Shown here: piece by piece, positions 12,376-24,940 of the stretch
How positions within the stretch are numbered: the stretch's first letter is position 1
How the letters are laid out: each line of letters begins with the position of its first letter
Assembly: GCF_040802235.1 (NCBI RefSeq)
Contig: NC_133162.1
Coordinates: forward strand, 1,133,501-1,197,500
Direction of reading: 5' to 3'
DNA length: 64,000 bases
From: Manis javanica
Taxonomy: Eukaryota; Chordata; Mammalia; Pholidota; Manidae
Notes under the pieces: generated by a model
Seen by the model: only the letters and a program-made list of their open reading frames with translations
Database searches by the model: none
Told to the model about the DNA's origin: nothing
Translations under genes and position numbers: made by a program

Positions 12376-13086
12376 ATTTAACGACAATCAGGCATTCAGA
12401 CAACCTTTTCTGTACAAGAGGTTCAGTGGGATAGAACCTGAGTGGCCTGGGTGAGGGATGACACATAAAGGGCTATCCTGTGATGGGAGGCGGGCACCCT
12501 GCTAGGGCTGCATTCACCGCCCCACGTGCAGGATGGGGGTCGGCCACCAGGACAGGTGAGAGCTGAGGAACAGCCCTCCAGGCAGCAGGATGGTGTGTGT
12601 ACCTGAAGCCCTCATGGCAAGTACCCCTTCCTCCCTCCTCCTGGCAAAGACGGAGGGACGGACTTCTGACCTGGCAGGGTCGGTGACCTGGCCTCTCCTA
12701 CGCTGAAACACATCAGTCAGTGACAGCCAGGATTACTCCTGAGACCAGGGTTGGGGGCTGGGATGGGGAGGCAGGTGCTGATGCCCAAACACTCATCAAC
12801 AGCAGGGAGAAAGTAGGCAGAGGTGGAAACAATGTTTACGGTATTTTCTTTTAGTGCCACTTAAGCCTTTTCAGCCTTCATGAGGGCAACACCGATCCCG
12901 AGCGGCGGGCTCTCCAAGGCGCTCCGTGGAGTGGGTCCTGAGAACAGTGGGAGTCCTGGCACCCCCTGCCACCCAGGGCTGACCCCTGAGAGAGGACACA
13001 CCTGCCGAGCCGGTGCTCGGGTGTGGCGAGGTTTCCGTCCGTACGAGGACACTCAGTCACTGGTATTTGTCGGCTTCTTCAGACTC
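12376..13086 (-). other. LRRC27: LRRC27 3' flank or UTR
   Basis: This follows the LRRC27 stop codon on the minus strand. No AATAAA was found close to the stop, so the length of the 3' untranslated region cannot be set. The part beyond about 12400 is moderately GC-rich single-copy-looking DNA up to the border of the L1. Confidence 0.4.
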
Positions 13087-13233
13087 TTAATGTTTCATGT
13101 TAAAAAATATATTCTGAGGCTGTGAGGCAGGTGGGCCAAGTGAGCAGCTTCCAGTGAGAGTTACAAGAGGGTGATTTCCATTCAAGGTCAGTCCCGACTT
13201 CAGTTTCATCACATCTGCCTGTAGCTTCCTGGC
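13087..13233 (-). CDS. LRRC27: LRRC27 last coding exon
   Basis: The exon encodes the C-terminus of leucine-rich repeat-containing protein 27. After a pyrimidine-rich acceptor ending CCCCAAG it reads 48 codons from ARKLQADVMKLK through SGLTLN, ASQPQN and FFNMKH to a TAA at 13089-13087. Remembered human LRRC27 has the equivalent LKLKLGLTLN, AAQPQN and FFNTKY but runs about nine residues further, so this copy ends early by one substitution-sized change near the C-terminus. The exon starts in phase 0, which fits the candidate exon at 13953-14055. The protein's role is poorly known. N-terminal leucine-rich repeats and a charged helical C-terminal half are the family layout. Confidence 0.9.
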   Translation of the reverse strand, partial: ARKLQADVMKLKSGLTLNGNHPLVTLTGSCSLGPPASQPQNIFFNMKH

Positions 13234-13952
13234 CTTGGGGAGGAAAGGAGGGGATGCAGTCAGCCAGGCTGGCAGCACCTGGCATGGCACCTGTTTGCTT
13301 TAGACAAATGGATCCTGAGTGCAGGTGGCAGTGCCCAGCCACTGGGCCACGTAGCCTGACCCCCCTGAGGAGCCTACTTACTGCGCAGCCCTGCGATAGA
13401 GCCAGGCCTTTTCTTCTCATGAGGACAGCAGCTCCTCTTGGAGACCCAGGGCCCCAGCTGTGTGAGTCCACGCCGGTCAGGGACGGGCCACTGGCCTGCG
13501 GCACCATTCCTGGCCACGATTCCCCCGACACAGGAACAGGACCGGGGTCCCTAGTGGCGGGGAGGAAACTGCCCAGCCTAGAGTGAGGTGTGTGCCTTCT
13601 GCTCCAAATCCCATGTTTCCAGCTGAACTGCTGGGCCAGAAAAGGGTGTAAAGAAGGACAAGACCCTGTGGGAGGCCCCAGGGACAGGGGCCAGCAGTAA
13701 GGGGCAGGCCTCAGCCCCGAGAAGCTGGCCAGCGGGCAGCTGTGTCCACAGGGCCGGGGCCTGCCCCAGCCCCCAGGAGGCCTGTCCTGCGTCCCCCTCC
13801 CCTGCCCTCTCCCTCTGTCCCCCACCTCTGGCTGCGATTTCCCCCCTCCAGCCTAGGCACCCAAGACGCCTACGCTCCCCTCCCCGAGCACAGAGCCACC
13901 GCAGCTGCGGGTCGACGCTCAGGTCTGTGTTGTCAGCGTGGGCAAACGCTAC

Positions 13953-14055
13953 CTGAAGCCGGTACCCACTGTTGACAGTTTCCTTTCTGTAGAAATTTGT
14001 CCTTTGTGGTAGTGACAACCGCTCCTTTAAGAAGTTTACTTTGTTTTCTACACAC
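13953..14055 (-). CDS. LRRC27: Candidate LRRC27 penultimate exon
   Basis: One base plus 34 codons are open between CAG and GTGTG at the acceptor side and CAG and GTAGCG at the donor side. The phases fit exactly: the upstream exon at 16660-16772 ends with two bases of a codon, this one supplies the third and ends in phase 0, and the last exon starts in phase 0. The start, CVENKVN, can be aligned with human NLEEKIK, and QRTNFY with QRRFH, spaced about as in human. Against it, the acceptor lacks a pyrimidine tract and the similarity is short. It could be a chance open stretch. Confidence 0.42.
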
Positions 14056-16659
14056 CTGTTATTGAATCCCCCCAAACTACGAGCCCCTGCCCAGTGGGCC
14101 CCCTCCCCTGTCAAACCCTTGGGCATCTGCCTCCTGGGACACCCTCCAGGGTACTCCCCCCACCCCCCGCTGGGGCGCCTGGTGGTCTGCATGCAGACGC
14201 CTGGGTTCCTGCCCCCTTTCTGTGGGCACCCACTCCCTCTCCCCCTTGGCCTGGGAGAGTGCACTCCTCGGGGGCTTCTGGAGAAGGGCACCTGGAGGGG
14301 GGTCGCGGCCCCGCCACCTGGAGGCGCCCTCCTCCTTTCAGGCCCCTGACTCTCACCTGGGGTGGAGCTGGGCCAGGGTGGGCCTGCGATCGGGAACGGC
14401 CCCCACGAGGGCCTCTGTGCCCCACGTCTGTCTGCGGTGCTTGTCGGCCAGGCAGTGAGCCCTGGGCCAGTCCTCTGGTGTGTCGTGTCTGTTTCCCATC
14501 CCTTGTTTCCTTTTCACTCTGTTTCCTGGTGGAGGCAGTGGGTGGTTATCATTCAACTTCATCTTTTTTCAATTAAAAAGAAGTTTGCCCTAATTTTAAC
14601 TTAACTCCGAGAGTTCTTGGTTATCTGGGTGTCGCTTCTGTGACGACTTGCTCCATGGTCGAGTACTTTCTACCGCTGCCCCCGGACTCCGTGTTGGTGC
14701 CAACTTTGTTTCTGACAACATCTCCATTTGTTTGAGTGTGCGCTTCCCCGGCTGGCGTGGCGCCCTCCTGCCCTGCCCTTTGGCTCCCCTCCACTCTGTG
14801 GAGCGAGGGCTGGAACAAGCGAATGCTGTGGGGGCAGCGGCAGCACTGGAGGTGCCCCAGTGTCAGGACGCTGGGGCCACATGTCTCGGTGGGTCCACTC
14901 CTTCAGAGAGGGCCCCCTAGCTCCACCAGGCCCAGCGCGGGGGGCCGGGCCAGACCCTCACCACTTGGGGCTCAGGGAGGTGCTACATGGCCTCTCGCCT
15001 AGAGTGGTGCCTTCTTGCTTGGCTTCCCTGGGGACCACACCCCCTGTCCCCTGCTGGGTGGGCAGGTGGTCAGCAAGCTGAGCAGGGCTGGGGAACTAAC
15101 CTGGCCTTGTAGGCTTTCAACTTGCTATCTGTTTTTAGTCTCATGGTTCTGTGGGACCAGCCCCCTTGCCTGCTGTTGGCATTGCTTCCCGGGGTGCAGG
15201 GACATGCCAAGGACCGGCGCTGTGCACTGCGATGTGGCCTTGGTGGCCACCAGGTGGAGCACTTTATCTGAGAGGGCAGCTCTCAGTGCTGGCGACCCTT
15301 GCTCTGCTCCTCAACCCACAGCCTTCACCTCAGAGTCTGAGATGGCTGCCCCAGCTCCTGCCATTGTGTTTGCATTCCGGTGGGGTGGGGGAGAGAAGGA
15401 CAAGCTCAGGAAGTCCACACACGTCACTTCACCACCTCTACTTCCCAGGGGTTGAGTGGGGGCACATGTCATTACGTCCAGGTATGTGCCCACCTCGGGC
15501 TACAGACAGCTGGCTGCCTCGCCCCTGGCGGGGGCTCCGTACCACCTAAGGATGGGACCAGGGCTTTGGCCCTGGTGCTGCTCCAGGGTCTGCACACTTG
15601 GGTCACGGTGCAGACATGCCCACTCTGTGCCCCGCGAGCTCCATGAGGGGTGGGCTCTCCTGGGGCAGGACAGGCTCGCGCCTCAGAGCGCGGGGCCTTC
15701 CCTGCAAGCAGAGCCAACACTGCTCTCTGAGGAACACAGGCCTTTTCTTTGAGGCTAGTGGCCCTGCATGGACAGCACAAAAAGAGATGCTCATTTGAGG
15801 TGGACTGGCACTACAGGACACTCAGGTCCTCAGATGCCAAATTTCAGAAAACACTATCATTAAGATCATCTCTTAAGATAAAGCCGTCAGACTTGCCTTC
15901 AGGCCCTGCACCTGCCCTACAGCGACCCAGCCAGTCTTGGAAGTCTTCACCTGCGGCTGTGCTCTGTGGCCTGGATCTTGTTTCTGACTGTACTGAACTT
16001 AAAAGGGCGTCTGAACGCTGCCCTGGCTGGTCCTGAAAGGAGGCCCACGTGAGGGTGCAGCGTGTGCTCTGCGTAGGTTTCTCCTGGCATCCAAGTCACT
16101 GCCCAGCCATGCCGCCAGGCGCTGCTAGAGGCCTGGGGTGAGGAGGGGAGGACGCGGACAGCCGGCGCCACCTGCGAGAGCATGATGCCGTGTCGATGCA
16201 GGCGAGTTCACGGGGGTCAGGCTCCGCTGCTTCCTGGCCACACCCCTGGGAATGTGAACCCCCTTCCTTGGCCTGGCTCCCCAGTGCCAGCACCTGGAGT
16301 GTGGCTTGGTCTCTGACAGTGGTCTCAGAGCAGTTGGGGAGGCCACTCAGGGGTCATTCCTAGGGTTGCAGGCACTAGGTCAGTATGGGGCCAAGAGCAA
16401 CAATACCGAAGCATGAACATGGGAAAAGTAAAGAAACACCAAGATCGCAGAGCAACCCCTGTTCTGTGTGGGGGGCGTGGGAGGGGGTGTATGCAAGACG
16501 GGAGCGTGATTCCACGGCAGCTGGCTGAGGCAGGAAGAGCACCTTCCCACTCCGCATCCCCCCGAGCCCGCGGCGCGCCTGGGCCTCCAGGAGGTGCGGC
16601 CGAGCACTGTGGGGACGGTGCACCTGCTGGTGGGGACCCGAGCCGCCCCGGCCGCTCAC

Positions 16660-16772
16660 CTTAGCTCGCTATGCGCTTTCACTGACTTCCTGCTCTGCCC
16701 CGTTTCTCCGGTACGCTTCAGTGACATGCCCTTATCCATGAGGTCCGTGGCAAAGGGAATCTTCGATGCCAC
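16660..16772 (-). CDS. LRRC27: LRRC27 late internal exon (VASKIP exon)
   Basis: The acceptor TTTTACCAG leads into 37 codons plus two bases, beginning VASKIPFATDLMDKG and ending KAHSEL before CTAAG and GTGAGC. Remembered human LRRC27 reads VASKIPSATDLIDN at the equivalent place, so the assignment is firm for the first half. The second half is a divergent Lys/Ser-rich linker. The frame is open and the splice sites are good, so this exon shows no sign of decay itself. It starts in phase 0 and ends in phase 2. Confidence 0.88.
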
Positions 16773-18738
16773 CTGGTAAAACACAACAAGATGCTCTCAG
16801 CGGTCCAGGAAAACACTGCCGTTAACACAAGCCAATCGATCACTAGACTTGTTCTTCATCTGCGAGATCAGTCGGTGGGCATCAGAGGGGAGCGTTCTCC
16901 CCGCCCACAGTCATGAGCCTCCGGCCTCAGCCAGCTCGCAGCCCCAGGGGCCCGGGCCCAGCCCCAGGCTGGGAGCCGTTGGGAAGGCTGCTGCAGTGCC
17001 CTGCTCAAAATTCTGTCAGCACGACGGATGGGAAATGTACTGTCTATAAGGGACCCTGGTGTTCCACACAGATGTGGCTCTATCTTAAGTCACTAAGTTT
17101 CAAGCCGATGCAAAAGTGATGAGGTGAGGAAAGATCAAGTCTGATAGGTAGAAAGCCTATTATAAATCCACTGGTCCAGGGTCAGGGCCAATTAAACACT
17201 GAAAACTTAGGAGAAATACTTCAGTATTGGCTTTTTCTGATAAAGTGCGCTGAGGTTCCCAGTGACGGCACACTGCTTCCTCACGTGCGCTTCCTCACGT
17301 GCACACACAGCTTAGCTGCACCCTGGTCACCAGCCCCGTGCCCCCTCCCCGCCCCCGCAGTGAGCGCCTGCTTAACCTAGCCGCATGCTGGCCAGCAGGT
17401 CTCGACCATGTCCGCAGCCACCGCTATCATCCAGCAAGACCTCTTCTAGTGGCCGACAGCCGCTCAGGCTGTGGCCCATGGGTTTCACTGGAGGTGGGAG
17501 GTGGCCAGGGGCCAGAGGGTGACGTCCAGGGCCAGAGGGAAACAGGATGGATAGAGGCTGACCTGTTTCTGGAAGCTTGCTGTAAGAATTCAGACAATTT
17601 CTTTAAAACTTCCCAGTTACAGTGTTTCATAAAATGCTTACACATCACTACAAATGCTAAAATGCTCATTATTTCTAAGGCCTGCCGACACAGCACGTGG
17701 GCTTCCTTCTCTGCCTGATGCCCCCTTTCCCTACCTGCGTTTGCCTTTCTCGAACCCTCCGTTCCCCTCCTCCCTCTTGGGCCACAAGTGGATGTCTGGT
17801 TGGGGCCCCAGGCTCTCCTAAACATATCCTGACCGGCCACTGCCTCCTGGCAGAGGGATGCCCAGGGCAAGCGCAGGTGTGGGGAGGAGGGTGGGACAGG
17901 TGGGCTCCTGGGCGGGCAGGGTGCCGAGACCCCAGCAGGGCCCCTCCCGCTGGAGCCTGCAGTAGGGCCCCCCCAGCCTGCGGCTGGAACTGTCCTACCT
18001 GCTGCGTCACCTCCAAGTGGATTAGCAGGGCGGCACCCGGTCTGGCCATCAGTTCACCAGGGCAAATGCCTCACTCTTTAGAGGTGCTTAACCTCCAGAA
18101 AAGGGAGGAGGGAGAGACGGGTGGGGGGTGGGAGGCAGAGCCACCGTGGCCTGGGCTGTGGACACAGCAGAATTTAGACCATCTGCCGACTGTCTGAGGG
18201 TGGGCACCCTTTCAGTTCATCAGGACCCCTGAGCAGCACCCTGAAGGAAGAAAACAAGGAATGCTAAACCCAGTAGATGTTCTTTAAAGTCAGGAATTTA
18301 ATTTTGTTTTTAAAAGTATTAAAAGCATATTACTTGGAAAGAAGCCCCAGCCATATATTAGTATTCCCACAAAGTGCAGAGTTGGAGGGCCCAACAGCCA
18401 GTCCCCTGGTGGGGGCACCAGGACCACAGACCTGGAGCAGGAGGGTGGGGGCCCATGCCGGTCTCTGGGAGGCAGGCCTCACACCTCGTGACACCCTCTG
18501 CAGCCCCAGTCCCACGTCCAGGCCCCCGCACAGGAGTGGGGACAGGAGGGGCAGGGACGGGAAGGGCAAGGACGCAGCCCTTTCCTGCTGTGTCGCACAC
18601 AGAGCTGGTGGCTACTGTTCCCATGTGCCCGGCAGACGACACTGGAAGGCACATGTCGGTCCTCGCAGGTGCACACCCAGGACTGGGCTGCTTTCCTTTC
18701 TCTGAGATGGACCGCCGGGAGCGCGCAAGGGAACTCAC

Positions 18739-18944
18739 ACTTCTGACCGGAACACGTGTTTTCCCAGCAGCAGCAGCGGCTGGCGGCAGCTAGGCTGGAA
18801 CAGTGTCCACTCTGCCCTTCCTGTGCTGTCACCGTCCCTCTCCTCTGCCCCTGAACTGTACTCATCCATGGGTTCTGCCAGGTCCCATCTTAGGCGTCCC
18901 ACAGGTGGGGTGACCTGGCCTGTGTTCTGTGTGCTGACAGACAT
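18739..18944 (-). CDS. LRRC27: Candidate LRRC27 central exon
   Basis: This open stretch of 68 codons plus two bases has a strong acceptor (CTCTTCTTCCAG) and a near-perfect donor (GTGAGT). Within it, TPPVGRLRWDLAEP and then EYSSGAEE can be matched to the human LRRC27 linker PPVEKPDLSEL and SADSSENWPSEEE. KHVFRSE near its end recalls human RHVFRRK. The similarity is patchy and about 24 residues fewer separate these points than in human. Its opening phase (0) does not follow from exon 5 (which ends in phase 1), so another exon would be needed between them. Splice signals make it a credible exon; the homology alone would not. Confidence 0.42.
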
Positions 18945-19663
18945 CTGGAAGAAGAGCTAGGCAGGGGGACAGTGCCCTGAGGGGCGGGCAGTGACCCTGG
19001 GGCTGGGGGGCCTCCGCACTCCCACATACTCTAGACTCACTGACCACTGTGGTTCTTAAGCAAATATTAGACAGCTTTGGCCAAGGTAATTACCTTCTCA
19101 TAGAAAGTGAATTTATTTAGTCTTTTAAGCCCAATTTATTGAGCTACCCTCTACCTTTTTTCCTAGTCAATTACAGTATCTGGCTGGATAGGCAACATGC
19201 TGAAAACGTGGGATTGTTTACTGGGCATGCAAGAAAGTTGCCAGACAAAAACGTCTGATAAGCCCATTCTTAGGTGTCCAGGAGTAAGGCCTTTCACTGC
19301 ACGTGTCATTAAGGGGTTGTCTGACGGAGCCAGCAATTCCTGAAGCGGTAGCCTGACGGTGGCTTGGTGGCGTTTCATCTGATTTATCCCGGTGAACTTG
19401 CACCCAAACGCACCCTAGAGAGGCTCTATGATGGGTGCTGAGGACACACAGCCATGAGCGCAGAACCAGGAAAAAGCACAGCTGTGATGGCTCAGGGAGC
19501 GGACTTGTGTATGACCAGGCGTATGCGGTCCAGCAGAGGGCACGTGCGGCTCCATGTCCCTCATGAGCCACTACTAAAGAGCACACCTGCTCCCTGGTCC
19601 CGATTCTAAAAAGCACTAACTTCAGTGTCAAAGCAGTTTGTCATGACTGTCCCACAAACCTCA

Positions 19664-19831
<168 letters not shown>

Positions 19832-20139
19832 TCAACAGCTCACACATGCTTCCGCAGGGTGGAAACAGGGTGTGGAGGATGCCGTCTATACCCTGAAAAC
19901 AAGATCCTAGGGAGAATTCGCGGCAAAATGACAAGCTGTCTTGAGATTTGCTTTTTAAAAAACTCTGTAGGGGAGACAGATTCTGCGGGTTAAGGCCGGC
20001 TAGTTACAAAATTAAATAGACAAAAAGAGAAGCAGCAACGATAGCTGTCAAGTAACGATGAGAGGCTGCCTGTTCTCGGCGCAGAAACTGCAAGGTGTTT
20101 ACTTTGGGGTACAGTGCCGCAAAGCGAAGGGAGCCGGGG

Positions 20140-21740
20140 TTACCCAGGAAACAAGCGGTCAACACAGACTCTCCTGGACTGGACCCAGACACTGGGTTTG
20201 TGGACCAAAACTTCAAAGCAGTCATTATAAATGTGTTCAAAGAAATTAGAAAACCATGTTTAAATAATTAAAGGAAAGTAATAAAATGACTGAAATACAG
20301 AATATCAATAAAAAGAAAAATTACAGAAGAGAACCAAATAGCAGTTCTAGAGTTCAAAGTTACAAAGACTGAGATGAAAATCTCACTAGAGTTACTGAAC
20401 AGCAGGTAACAGTTGAACAAAAAGTGAACCTGAAGACGGAGGAATAAAGTCTCCAAAGTGATGGTCAGAGAGAACAGAGATTCGAGCAGCCGCAGGCCCG
20501 TGTGCCCTCCGACGCCCATCAGGTTTGCGGACACACACGCCACGGGTCACCGGGGAGGACAGGGGAGGAAAAACATCCGGGGAGCCCGCAGCCAAAAACA
20601 TCCCCAATCTGATGATAAACACTGACCTACACATTTAGGAATCTTAGTGAACCCCAAGTAATATGAGCTAAAGGGAACCACACTTACACACATCAAACTA
20701 CCAAAAGAAAGAAAAATAAGAAATCTTGAAAACAGCAAGAGGAAAACAACTCATGATATAAAAGGGAGGGAACAGCTAACTTCCTGTCAGAACGATGGTG
20801 GCAAGAAGACAGTGGAATATATTTAAAAAACCTGCTAATCAAGTGCTCTGAATCCACCAAGACTACCCTTCAGAAGTGCAGATGAAATGAAGATATTCCA
20901 AAACTGATGCACATAGAAATAGATATTCTGAAATGACCCCAATAATTAAACAAGTGAATAAGCAATCTATGTAGTCAAATCCTGTTGAAAACCACTGAAT
21001 TAAATGGATGAGTTTAACAGCAGATGACAGAATTTGTGAACTCCAGGGCAGGTTAACAGAAAATAGTACTATTAGAACAGACAGAAAAAAGAATGGAAAA
21101 AAGGGAGTGTTCAAATCAAGTGGGACAGAATCAAAATCTCAACATTTATGTAATTGGAGTCCCAGAAGGAGTGGAAAAAGAGAGTAAGAAAGCAGTAGTG
21201 TCTAAATAGTATCAATAGCCAGGAATTTTCAAAAGCTAATTAAATATATCAATACACAGATTCAAGAGGCTCAGTGAACCCCAAAGTAAACACAAAGAAA
21301 CTATACCCAGGTACATCACAAATGGGGAAAATGAAGCACAAAGATAAAAATTTTAAGTAAGCCAGAGAAAAAAGACACATTTTTTTAAAGGAAAAATAAT
21401 AAGACTGACAGCTTATTTTTCAACAGATAATGGAAGTCAGAAGACAAAGACATTTTTAAATAGTGAAAAATCTCTAAAATCTAGATTCCTGTACTCAGCC
21501 AAGTATCCTTCAAGAATGATAGAAAAATAAAGATGCCTTTTTCAAAAACCAAACTTGAATGATTCATTGCCAGCAGACTAATAGTACTAAAGCAAAATTT
21601 TTATGCCAAGACAAGTTATCCCAGATGGAAGCATGTAACTTCAAGAAATGAAGAGCGCCAGAGGGTAAATTCATGAGGAAATATAAATAAATACTGACAG
21701 TTCTCTTGAGTGGGCCGTCACAAGTCAAGGATGCACAGCG
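20140..21740 (+). mobile_element. Old L1 fragment, mainly ORF1, antisense to LRRC27
   Basis: This long A-rich block in the LRRC27 intron has the sequence order of a degraded L1/HAL1-type ORF1: 'cttcaaagcagtcattataa' near 20210, 'ctagagttcaaag' and 'actgagatgaaaatctcact' near 20350-20390, 'ggagtcccagaaggag' near 21156, 'gaggctcagtgaaccccaaa' near 21268, and the ORF1-end 'aagtatccttcaagaatgat' near 21500. No frame is intact. ORF2 does not follow, so the element was truncated or split. Confidence 0.82.
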
Positions 21741-22239
21741 TAGTCTCCTAGTAATCACTGAAATGCCACTATGCACGGCGCCATGACATCCAGAGATGCT
21801 GGAGTGGCTCCAATCAGAGCTCCTGCTGACAGCTACAGACCGGGTGAGGTATCAGTCTCAGGCAGGACAGCACAAGAGGCGAGCAGAACTGGGGAAGTGG
21901 GCGGGGGGCCAAGACAGCTTCAGGAAGAGACTGGCCCCAGATGGCACTGCTTCGGGCAGTATAACATGGACAGAGACTGGGCAGTCATAATGAGTTGCAG
22001 GGCCAGAGGACAGATGTCAGAGCTCCCGCCACAGCTAAAAAGTGAAGGGGTGTAGTCCAGAGGAGAGGGCTGTAAGGGGGACCCCGCAACTGTGCATGTG
22101 AATTCTGTACCCAAGCCTCTAGCAAAGTCCTGCAATTCACGTGCATGGGACAGACTGCAAACAGCACAGCCAAGGCCAAAAAAGCCAGACCGAGAGTCCA
22201 CCTACTGCCCACACCAAAAGAGATGGAGTCTGTGCTTAA

Positions 22240-24940
22240 TCTTGTCAATTTAACTATCTATTTTTTAAAAATTAACACTCTACAGAGGAATGTAACAGAA
22301 CTCAGAACCTCTACAATGTATCTGTGACAATGTCCAGATTCAACTTCAAATTACTGGGCACGTGAAGAAACAGGAAAATGCAACCCACATTCGAGAGCAA
22401 GGGCAGGCGATGGAGATCAGTCCTGATAGTCTAGATTATCAGACAAGAATTTTAAAGTAGTTTTTTGGACTGAATTGTGTCCTCTCAAAATTCGTATGTT
22501 GAAGCTCTAAACCCCAGTACTTCAAAACGTGACTGTCTTTGGGGACAGGGCCTTTGAGGGGGTGATTCAATGAAATGAGCCTGTGGGGCCGGGCAGATCC
22601 GACCAGTGACCCTGTAAGGAGAGGGAGAGACACCAGGGATGTGTGTGCGGAGTGGGGACCAGGTGCCGGCACAGAACGAAGGCGCCCCCTGCAGGCCAGG
22701 GAGGGAGGCTCAGGGGGAACCAGCCCTGTGACACCCCTGCCTCGGACTTCCAGCCTCCAGGGCTGAGAAAAAGTGATTTGGGTGGTTTAAGCCCCCAGTC
22801 TGTTGTAGTTTGTACAGCAGCCCGAGCAAAGCGATACACTCAGCTATTATAATTATGCCCAAGGACATGAAGGAAAATGTGTTTGTACCAAATGAAAAAA
22901 TAAGAACTCTCGGCAGAAAAAAAGAAACTATGCTTTTATAATATAGAGATTCTATGACTGAAAACACAATATCTGAAAAAGAATTTACCAAGCCAATTGG
23001 AAATGGCAAGAAAAAAAAAAACAAAAACAGACTTGAAGATATTAATTTATCTTCCCTGAAGAACAGAAAAATGATTTCTTTTAAATGCACAGAAGCTCTG
23101 TGGGACGACAAAAAGGTTAAACATATAGGTAAAGCGGGAGAAGAGAAACAGAAAAATATTTGAAGAAATAATGACTAAAATACTCCCCAAATTTGGCAAA
23201 AGACATGAATTAAAAAATTTAACAAATTTAACAAACTCCGAGCAGGATAAATACAAAGAAAACCTTTGACTTGTGGGTAGATCACAGTTTTAATCTGTTA
23301 AAAGGGAAGGAAAGACACAGAGCTGCCTTAAAAGTGACCCAGGGCGACCGACAAGCTTGCACAAGGGGGCAGGGTGAGTGACCGCCAAGGCCCGTCCTGG
23401 GGGAGAACAATCCAACCCTCTTTTCTGCATCAGAAATATCCTGTAGGAATTAAGGAAAAATAAAGATATTTCTAGAAAAACAAAACTTAAGAGAATTCTT
23501 TGCCAGCAGACTGATTTCAGGAAACATGAAGGGACGGTCTTCAGGCTGAAGGAATGTGATGCTGAATGGAAACTCGGATCTCAAGGAAAGAATGGGGAGG
23601 CATTTCCTAGGAACGCTAAACACTGACGGAATATATGACTTTTACCCTCTTAGTTTCTTTAAACATATGTGATTGTTTAAAGCAAAAACCAGAGCGCTGC
23701 GCTGTGGCTCACGACAACACGTGGGGCGGTACTGGCCCCGGGGGGACCCGAGGGGCCACCTGCTCTGTGACATGGCCCAGGGCTGACTCTAAGGATCTGT
23801 ACTGTGACCCCAAGAACCACCGTTAACCCACTGAAGGAATGTAAGAGGTACAGCTAAAAATTCGATAAAAAGGTAAAGCAGAAATCTTAGACTATCTGAC
23901 CAAAACAAAGTTAAATGGAAGGTAAGAACAGAGAAAAAACAAATGAGCAGAAAACAAGCAGTAAAACAAAGACCTAAATCCATTCATATCAATGATTACA
24001 TGAAATTTAACAGGCTAAACACTTCAATGAAAAGGCAGAGACTCTCTGACCAGACAAAAGAATGAGGCGCGACCACCCGCTGCCTACTAGACATGTACTG
24101 TGAATGCAGACGGGTTGGCAACAAGTCTGTAACATCTTTCTGGCTGGCGAGGCCGCGCTGACACCCATCAAATGCCAGTGAGCGGAGCCGAGGCGCTCCT
24201 TCCACATCGCGGCCATCGGAGCAAACCACAGTGAGGTATGACGACCACATGGCCAGAATGGCAAACATAAGAAAATAAAAGATCCTAAATTTTTATTCAA
24301 CCAGTAACATAGCACCAAAATACATAAAGCAAAAGCTGACAGATCTAAAAGGAAAAGTAGGCGAATCACAGTCACAGTGGAAGATTTTAACACACTTCTT
24401 CAGGTGCTGACAAAATAGACAATAACAAGGCTGTAGATGATTGGAGCACTGATTAACCTACTGACCTAACTGAATACATAGAACATGACGTCAGACAACA
24501 CTTGAGAATGCACAGGATCACGTCACCGGGCAGAACACATCCTGGGCCAGAAAGCTTCAAATATCCAAAACTACACAGTGTATGTGGCACTAACCTAGAA
24601 CTCAACAGCAGAAGATGATCAGAAAATCTCCCACCATTCGTAAATTAAGCAAAACACTTAAAAAGAGCCCGTGGCTCAATGTTCATAGAGAGAGTCAGAG
24701 CTGCATGACGATAAAGCACAGCCAGCTGGACTTGAGACCTGTGGGATGCGGCCAAGGTGGCCGTTTGAGGGAAACCGGCGTGACCGCCTCGGTGACGAAG
24801 AAAAGGGTTAAGAGCAATGATCCAAGCTTCCAGCTCAGTGAGTTAGAGAAAACAACAGACCTAAATTAATGAAAACAAAACCAAACAGAAATCCACGAGA
24901 CAAAACATTTGTAGAACAGAGAAAATCGACTTCTTCCTCC
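22240..24940 (+). mobile_element. Old L1 (ORF1 to ORF2 endonuclease) split by a MaLR LTR
   Basis: This is a second old L1 in tandem and the same orientation as the one at 20.1-21.7 kb. The ORF1 5' part is at 22240-22460 and resumes after a nested LTR at about 22841. The ORF1 3' part follows to about 23640 ('tatttgaagaaataatgac' near 23158, 'ttctttgccagcagactgat' near 23496). The inter-ORF and endonuclease parts run to about 24940 ('tcaatgattacatgaaattta' near 23990, 'ggaagattttaacac' near 24379). Reading frames are broken throughout. Confidence 0.82.
22461..22840 (+). mobile_element. MLT1-type MaLR solo LTR
   Basis: The block starts 'ggactgaattgtgtcctctc' and continues with 'attcgtatgttgaagctcta'. 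It ends with 'ttccagcctccagggctgag', 'ggtttaagcccccagtctg' and 'cagcccgagcaaagcgatac', the characteristic order of a mammalian MLT1 LTR of the MaLR (ERV-L-related) group. It interrupts L1 sequence that resumes on its right, so it is younger than that L1. No internal retroviral sequence accompanies it. Confidence 0.85.

Noticed and set aside
15785-15870. Minus-strand ASEDLSVL text as the human KAAEDLEIA segment of LRRC27
   Set aside because: Only a handful of residues match, a stop follows at once and no splice sites frame it.
17700-17790. R/E/Q-rich minus-strand stretch (QEGGGERRVRERQTQ before GTAGGG) as an LRRC27 coiled-coil exon
   Set aside because: It is suggestive in composition only; no clear acceptor or continuous similarity could be established by eye.
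17999-18103. Apparent LRRC27 exon relic on the minus strand, with FWRL and AALLIHLEV before a GTAGGA donor
   Set aside because: The FW residues fall inside a pyrimidine tract, the frame contains a TGA, and the resemblance to the human FWKL and KAALNIEKEL segments is too short to trust.
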